From assembly GCF_003287875.1 (NCBI RefSeq), contig NZ_QMKK01000061.1, positions 310,001 through 374,000 on the forward strand: DNA of 64,000 nt, read 5' to 3'. The notes beneath the pieces were generated by a model that was given only the letters and a program-made list of their open reading frames with translations, did no database searches and was not told the origin of the DNA. This DNA is from Martinezella tropici (GTDB lineage: Bacteria; Pseudomonadota; Alphaproteobacteria; Rhizobiales; Rhizobiaceae). Of this stretch, positions 60,440 to 64,000 are shown one piece after another (position 1 is the stretch's first letter; each line of letters starts with the position of its first letter). Position numbers and translations under genes: made by a program.

Positions 60440-62017
60440 ATGTCGATTGCGTCTATGATATTTCGAGCGCGCGAGCCGATAGGCGGCGCGCATATGGCGT
60501 TCGGTCTCGGGGCGTTTTCGCTGGCGGCCGTCGTATTTTATGTCGATACCTATACGGACATAAAGGGCGCGATCGCGGTGCTCTATGTCGTCACCGTCCT
60601 CTTGGCCGCGCAGGCGGTAAGCCGGTCGGGACTCATCGCGATCTCCTGCGCCTGTGCCATTCTTTCCCTGTTATCCTATGCCTTGACCCATGCACAGGAT
60701 GTCGATCTTCAATCCGGGCTCAGGCTCGTCGTTGCACTCGCGGCGTTGACCGTCACGACCATGCTGCTTGTCAAAACAGAGACCAACAGACTGGCGCTGC
60801 TATCCGTCAACGCGGCGCTCAAGGAAAGCGAGGAGCGCTATCGCTCCATCTTCGACCGCACGCGGGTGGCACTCTGGGAACGCGACTATTCGAAGCTTCA
60901 TACCCTGCTGATGAGCCTTAAGCAGCAGGGCATCACCGACATGCAGGCCCATGCCCGCGCCAATCCAGGCTTTACGCAGCAATGCATCGATCTCATCACG
61001 GTCGTCGCTTCGAATGAAGCCGGAAAGGAAATGCTGGGTTACGACTCCTCGATCCGCGGCACCCTTCAGCGATCGGTCGTTTCCTCGTCCGGCAAGTTCG
61101 TCGATGTGCTGCAGGCGATCATCGACAATCAGCGTGTCTTTGAAGACAAAGTGGTGGTGCGCACCGACAGCGGCGAAGACAAGCTTGTACTTCTTTCCAT
61201 CAGTTTTCCCGCCGAGGCGACTTCCTTCAACCGCGTGGTGGTCAGCATGGTGGATATCACCCAGCGCGAAATGGCGTTGAAGGCGCTGGCTGAAGCCCAG
61301 GCGGAACTGACAAAGGCCTCGAAGGCAGCCACCGTGGGAGCCATGTCCGCGTCCCTCTCCCACGAGTTGAACCAGCCGCTCGGTGCCATCATTGTCAATG
61401 CGCAGACATTGCTGCGCTGGCTGGACCGCGATCCGCCGGATCTTGCCGCCGCCCGCCGCTCGGCCGAGCGCATGATCCGCGACAGCCAGCGCGCCAGTGA
61501 AATCATCCAGAACACGCGCGACTTGCTGGCCCATACGAGGGGTAAGATGGAAACCTTCGACCTCGATGAGTTCATCGATGAAACGCTGAGCCTTCTCGAA
61601 CATGAGCTGGAGCGCAGCGGCGTTACAGTTCATGTGGAAAAAGAGGCTACGCCGCCGATAACGGCCGTCAGGATCGAATTGCAGCAGGTCCTCATCAACC
61701 TCCTTACCAATGCCATTCAGGCCATGGACGAGGCAGGCACTGGAAATCGCACCATCACGGTGCGGAAGGAACGCGAAGACAGGGAAAATATCTATATCAC
61801 CGTTCAGGACAGTGGACCTGGTTTCCCCGTGCAGATGAAGGAAAAGCTGTTTTCGCCGTTCTTCACGACCAAGGCGACGGGAATGGGCATGGGGCTTTCC
61901 ATCTGCCGCACGACATTGGAAACACGCGGCGGCAGGCTAACCGGTGACAATCATCCTCTCGGCGGGGCGGTCTTCACCATTTCAATGCCGATCAGCCAGG
62001 AGATGGAACATGCCTGA
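60440..62017 (+). CDS. PAS sensor histidine kinase
   Basis: This is a 525-residue kinase. Hydrophobic segments cover ~20-120 (about four helices). A PAS-like region ~125-280 starts ESEERYRSIFDRTRVALWER. The dimerisation helix has SLSHELNQPLGAIIVNA with the phospho-accepting His. The ATPase domain has LLTNAIQAMDEA, DSGPGFPVQMKEKLFSPFFTT, then GMGMGLSICRTTLETRGG. It is typical of FixL/NwsA-like kinases paired with FixJ-type regulators. No heme-PAS residues can be affirmed. It overlaps the regulator by 8 nt. Confidence 0.94.
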   Translation: MSIASMIFRAREPIGGAHMAFGLGAFSLAAVVFYVDTYTDIKGAIAVLYVVTVLLAAQAVSRSGLIAISCACAILSLLSYALTHAQDVDLQSGLRLVVALAALTVTTMLLVKTETNRLALLSVNAALKESEERYRSIFDRTRVALWERDYSKLHTLLMSLKQQGITDMQAHARANPGFTQQCIDLITVVASNEAGKEMLGYDSSIRGTLQRSVVSSSGKFVDVLQAIIDNQRVFEDKVVVRTDSGEDKLVLLSISFPAEATSFNRVVVSMVDITQREMALKALAEAQAELTKASKAATVGAMSASLSHELNQPLGAIIVNAQTLLRWLDRDPPDLAAARRSAERMIRDSQRASEIIQNTRDLLAHTRGKMETFDLDEFIDETLSLLEHELERSGVTVHVEKEATPPITAVRIELQQVLINLLTNAIQAMDEAGTGNRTITVRKEREDRENIYITVQDSGPGFPVQMKEKLFSPFFTTKATGMGMGLSICRTTLETRGGRLTGDNHPLGGAVFTISMPISQEMEHA

Positions 62018-62666
62018 GCCACGTAAGACAACAAAGGAGACGCTGTCGCCCATCGTGTTCATCGTCGACGACGATGTGTCGATGCGGGAAGCACTGACCG
62101 ATCTTTTCCGCTCCATGAAATTCGACGCCGAAGCTTTCGACAGTGCCGCAGCCTTTCTCGAAAAAGCCAATCTGAACCGGCACGGCTGCCTTCTGCTCGA
62201 TGTGCGGCTTCCAGGCGTAAGCGGCCTTGATTTTCAGATGCAGCTGGAACGCGTCGGCAACAGGATGCCGATCATTTTCATGACCGGCTTCGGTGATATT
62301 CCAATGAGCGTGCGGGCGATGAAAGCGGGCGCGGTGGATTTTCTGACCAAACCCTTCAAGGAACAGGACATTCTCGATGCCGTCGCGGCTGCGATGGAGC
62401 GGGATGCATCACGACGACGCGAAAACGCGCAGAACGAGGCCGTCGCCTCCCTTGCAGGGCAGCTGACGCCACGCGAGCGCGAGGTCATGGGCGCCGTTGT
62501 CCGCGGCCTGATGAATAAGCAGATCGCCTATGAGCTCGGCATCAGCGAAGTCACCGTGAAATTGCACCGGGGCAATGTCATGCGCAAAATGGAGGCGAGA
62601 TCGGTCGCCGACCTCGTGCGAAAAGCGGAACTGATCGACGATAAGCTCCGGCCACCTGTATCTTAG
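62010..62666 (+). CDS. FixJ/NarL-family response regulator
   Basis: This is a 218-residue regulator. The receiver has the acidic pair VDDDV, phospho-Asp in CLLLDVRLPGVSGLDFQ, the switch Thr/Ser in FMTGFGDIPMSVRAMKAG and Lys in DFLTKPFKEQ. The LuxR-type helix-turn-helix covers ~145-205 (LTPREREVMGAVVRGLMNKQ, then IAYELGISEVTVKLHRGN). The start at 62010 overlaps the kinase stop region by 8 nt. The cognate pair likely acts at the palindromes shared with neighbouring promoters. Confidence 0.95.
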   Translation: MPEPRKTTKETLSPIVFIVDDDVSMREALTDLFRSMKFDAEAFDSAAAFLEKANLNRHGCLLLDVRLPGVSGLDFQMQLERVGNRMPIIFMTGFGDIPMSVRAMKAGAVDFLTKPFKEQDILDAVAAAMERDASRRRENAQNEAVASLAGQLTPREREVMGAVVRGLMNKQIAYELGISEVTVKLHRGNVMRKMEARSVADLVRKAELIDDKLRPPVS

Positions 62667-62730
62667 TATGGTATCTTTCAAGCGGGCATGAGCGCATAGA
62701 GACATAAGAACAACAGAAAAGGTCACTTGA

Positions 62731-63105
62731 TTGTCCTCCGTTCCCATCATTGCCGTCGTTGACGACGACCAGGCCATCCGTGAAGCCATGGATGACTTCA
62801 TCATGTCCTTCGGTTACGAAAGCCGCCTGTTTGCTTCTGCAGAAGAGTTTCTCGACTCCCATACGCAGGCGCAGATCGACTGCATCGTCGTGGATGTGAA
62901 GATGCCCGGACTATCCGGTATCGAACTCCAGAGCGAGCTCAATCGGCGCGGTCGACATCCTCCGATGATCTTCGTGACGTCCTATGCGGACGATCGTACC
63001 CGCAATGCCGCCCTGAGCGGCGGCGCCTTCGCCTTTCTCCGCAAGCCGGTCAATGTCGGCAATCTCATGGAATGCCTGGAATCCGCTCTCGCCGGGCAGA
63101 CCTAA
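62731..63105 (+). CDS. Single-domain response regulator (CheY-like)
   Basis: This is a 124-residue stand-alone receiver. The acidic pocket is VVDDDQAI, the phospho-Asp is in CIVVDVKMPGLSGIEL, the switch residue in FVTSYADDRTRNAALSG, and Lys in AFLRKPVNVGNL. No output domain is present. The start is a TTG with a weak upstream AGGTC. It lies 64 bp after the FixJ-type regulator and may be a phosphate sink or a modulator of the same kinase. Such trios with an extra receiver are common in rhizobia. Confidence 0.9.
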   Translation: MSSVPIIAVVDDDQAIREAMDDFIMSFGYESRLFASAEEFLDSHTQAQIDCIVVDVKMPGLSGIELQSELNRRGRHPPMIFVTSYADDRTRNAALSGGAFAFLRKPVNVGNLMECLESALAGQT

Positions 63106-63413
63106 CGCCGACAGCATTACCGTCGGAAGTGCTGTCAGCATCTTGCGACCGTCTGCCGTTCGCATCGCGTCTCGGCGCCCTTCCTATAACGTTTGCCCCA
63201 TTCCCGATGGCTCAATACGCCCACCTTCCGGCGGGTGCCGATATCGGGCCGCCTGCTGCCGGCCTTAGCGGCTGCTAACACCTTCTGCAGAGACAAACTA
63301 GACCTCTGTATAGATGCCGAAACCTCCATCTCGCCGTAGCCTTTTCCCCAGATCAGCCTCTCCCTGTGAGGGCGGTGCGCTGAAGACACCATCACCAGTT
63401 CACGAGGCACGGC
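63106..63413. other. Intergenic region before the last operon
   Basis: A 308-bp gene-free stretch. It contains GACCTCTGTATAGATG (63301-63316), related to the palindrome upstream of the kinase operon, and CCTGTGAGGGCG (63363-63374), which also occurs at 60168-60179. I take it as the regulated promoter of the genes at 63414 and 63883. Confidence 0.45.
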
Positions 63414-63881
63414 ATGACCTCCATCAGCAAAAATGTGCATCCGCGCAAACCGCGCAAGCTTAGAATCGCCGTCGTTTTGTCGTTGGGCGCGCTCGCCCTT
63501 GTCGGTGGCAGTGCCATTCTGATCCGGGCCACCGAGCCGGCGCTTGCCGCTCCTGAGCAAGTGGCCGCAGCCGATGCGTTTCGAATTCTGACGCCGAAGG
63601 CGGTCGACCAATCGGGCAATATCGCCCCTTCCTTGCCTGCCGCCAGCGACGATGCGGCAGCCACGGCACTTCCTCCCGCTTTTGATAAGGCCTCCTGCAT
63701 CGCCACCCGCGCCAGCAGGAAAACGGATCGGCACGATCCATTCCAGCCCCAAGCCTTCTGCCAGCTTCAGCGCCGGCTTCTCTATGCTGAACTGATGTAC
63801 CGCATGGAGGTGCTGCGGCTCGGTTCCCAAACCCGCTTTATCCACCCCTCATCCCAACTCGCCATGAACAAGGAGTTCTGA
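63414..63881 (+). CDS. Uncharacterised exported or membrane-anchored protein
   Basis: This is a 155-residue protein that I do not recognise. A basic N-terminus (KNVHPRKPRKLR) precedes one hydrophobic segment at about 17-38 (IAVVLSLGALALVGGSAILI), so it is a signal anchor or signal peptide. The mature part is alanine/proline-rich, then has two cysteines (ASCIATR, AFCQLQ) in a helical C-terminal third. It lies 1 nt before the next gene, whose ribosome-binding site AAGGAG overlaps its end, so the two are an operon. It may be a partner of the downstream Tat-exported enzyme. Confidence 0.7.
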   Translation: MTSISKNVHPRKPRKLRIAVVLSLGALALVGGSAILIRATEPALAAPEQVAAADAFRILTPKAVDQSGNIAPSLPAASDDAAATALPPAFDKASCIATRASRKTDRHDPFQPQAFCQLQRRLLYAELMYRMEVLRLGSQTRFIHPSSQLAMNKEF

Positions 63882-63882
63882 A

Positions 63883-64000
63883 ATGGAAACGTTCACCAGA
63901 CGCGCAGTCCTCGCAATCGGCGCGGTCGGCGGCACCGCCCTTGCCGCCAGCGCGGCCGGAGCAGCATCTTTCGGCAATCCCGACCAGCCTGCCGAGGGAG
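63883..64000 (+). CDS. Tat-exported protein, probable oxalate decarboxylase-family bicupin, N-terminus only
   Basis: Only 39 codons are in the window. A twin-arginine signal (FTRRAVLAIGAVGGTALAA) is followed by SFGNPDQPAEG, the opening of the mature oxalate-decarboxylase-family bicupins of proteobacteria. Cupin motifs would come later and cannot be seen. It follows the unknown exported protein by one base. The family call rests on the short N-terminal pattern alone. Confidence 0.5.
   Translation, partial: METFTRRAVLAIGAVGGTALAASAAGAASFGNPDQPAEG

Noticed and set aside
59966..60493. 175-codon minus-strand open frame across the Dps upstream region
   Set aside because: It runs through the perfect stems and terminator of the sRNA and has no family character or ribosome-binding site.

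Overview
The window looks like chromosome or large-replicon DNA of a Rhizobiaceae alphaproteobacterium, most likely Rhizobium or a close relative. This rests on high-GC coding sequence, a dense set of solute ABC transporters each with its own LysR, LacI, SorC or IclR regulator, FixJ-type two-component genes, and protein families common in rhizobia (DUF992, phosphotriesterase-like lactonase, BtpA/SgcQ, Pls-like NRPS). I see no rRNA, tRNA, CRISPR array or intact insertion sequence.

Layout. 0-6 kb: the start of a carboxymuconolactone decarboxylase gene and a divergent LysR gene, a nitrate/sulfonate-type ABC transporter, then a DJ-1/PfpI protein, a cupin and an isoprenylcysteine-methyltransferase-like membrane protein. 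6.3-13.5 kb: a Pls/PosA-type non-ribosomal peptide synthetase with its phosphopantetheinyl transferase, divergent from a PepSY / response-regulator / histidine-kinase operon. 13.6-21.3 kb: a SorC regulator, a HAD-phosphatase remnant, and a peptide-type ABC transporter ending in a glycerophosphodiester phosphodiesterase. 21.3-24.7 kb: an MBL-fold protein, a Na/Pi cotransporter and a Nudix hydrolase. 25.1-30.1 kb: a compositionally distinct accessory block with a type I secretion pair, a HlyC-like lysine acyltransferase, a 95-residue glycine-zipper peptide, a 58-residue membrane peptide and a CPBP protease. I read this block as a candidate acylated microcin-like system. 30.5-34.8 kb: polar amino-acid ABC transporter, RidA and IclR. 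35-43.4 kb: TenA, BtpA, a PfkB kinase, and a LacI-controlled sugar ABC transporter operon with a lactonase-like enzyme and a glutamine-amidotransferase-like protein. 43.4-47.6 kb: an old-yellow-enzyme remnant, a flavin amine oxidase, a Na+/H+ antiporter and an unknown gene. 47.6-52.1 kb: LysR with a divergent amidohydrolase-MFS-SDR operon. 52.1-56 kb: several gene remnants around a FAD/NAD protein and a cytochrome c'. 56-60 kb: a cyclic-nucleotide-domain/thioredoxin-reductase-like fusion, a haloperoxidase-like hydrolase, DUF992 and Dps. 60-64 kb: a probable C-rich (anti-Shine-Dalgarno) sRNA, a histidine kinase, a FixJ-type regulator, a single-domain receiver, and the start of a probable oxalate decarboxylase operon.

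The strongest candidate for an undescribed system is 25.1-29.9 kb. The acyltransferase, membrane-fusion protein and ABC exporter overlap by 4 nt each. A palindromic divergent promoter separates them from the small peptide, a candidate immunity peptide and the CPBP protease. The exporter lacks a peptidase domain, and the peptide has one lysine, next to its C-terminus. Second in interest are the Pls-like synthetase locus, the C-rich sRNA, and a motif shared by the sRNA upstream region, the kinase operon and the downstream operon. Gene remnants cluster at 14.6, 43.5, 52.4, 54.6 and 55.8 kb, suggesting repeated deletion or insertion. Start codons were moved to internal starts where ribosome-binding sites or family alignment favoured it.
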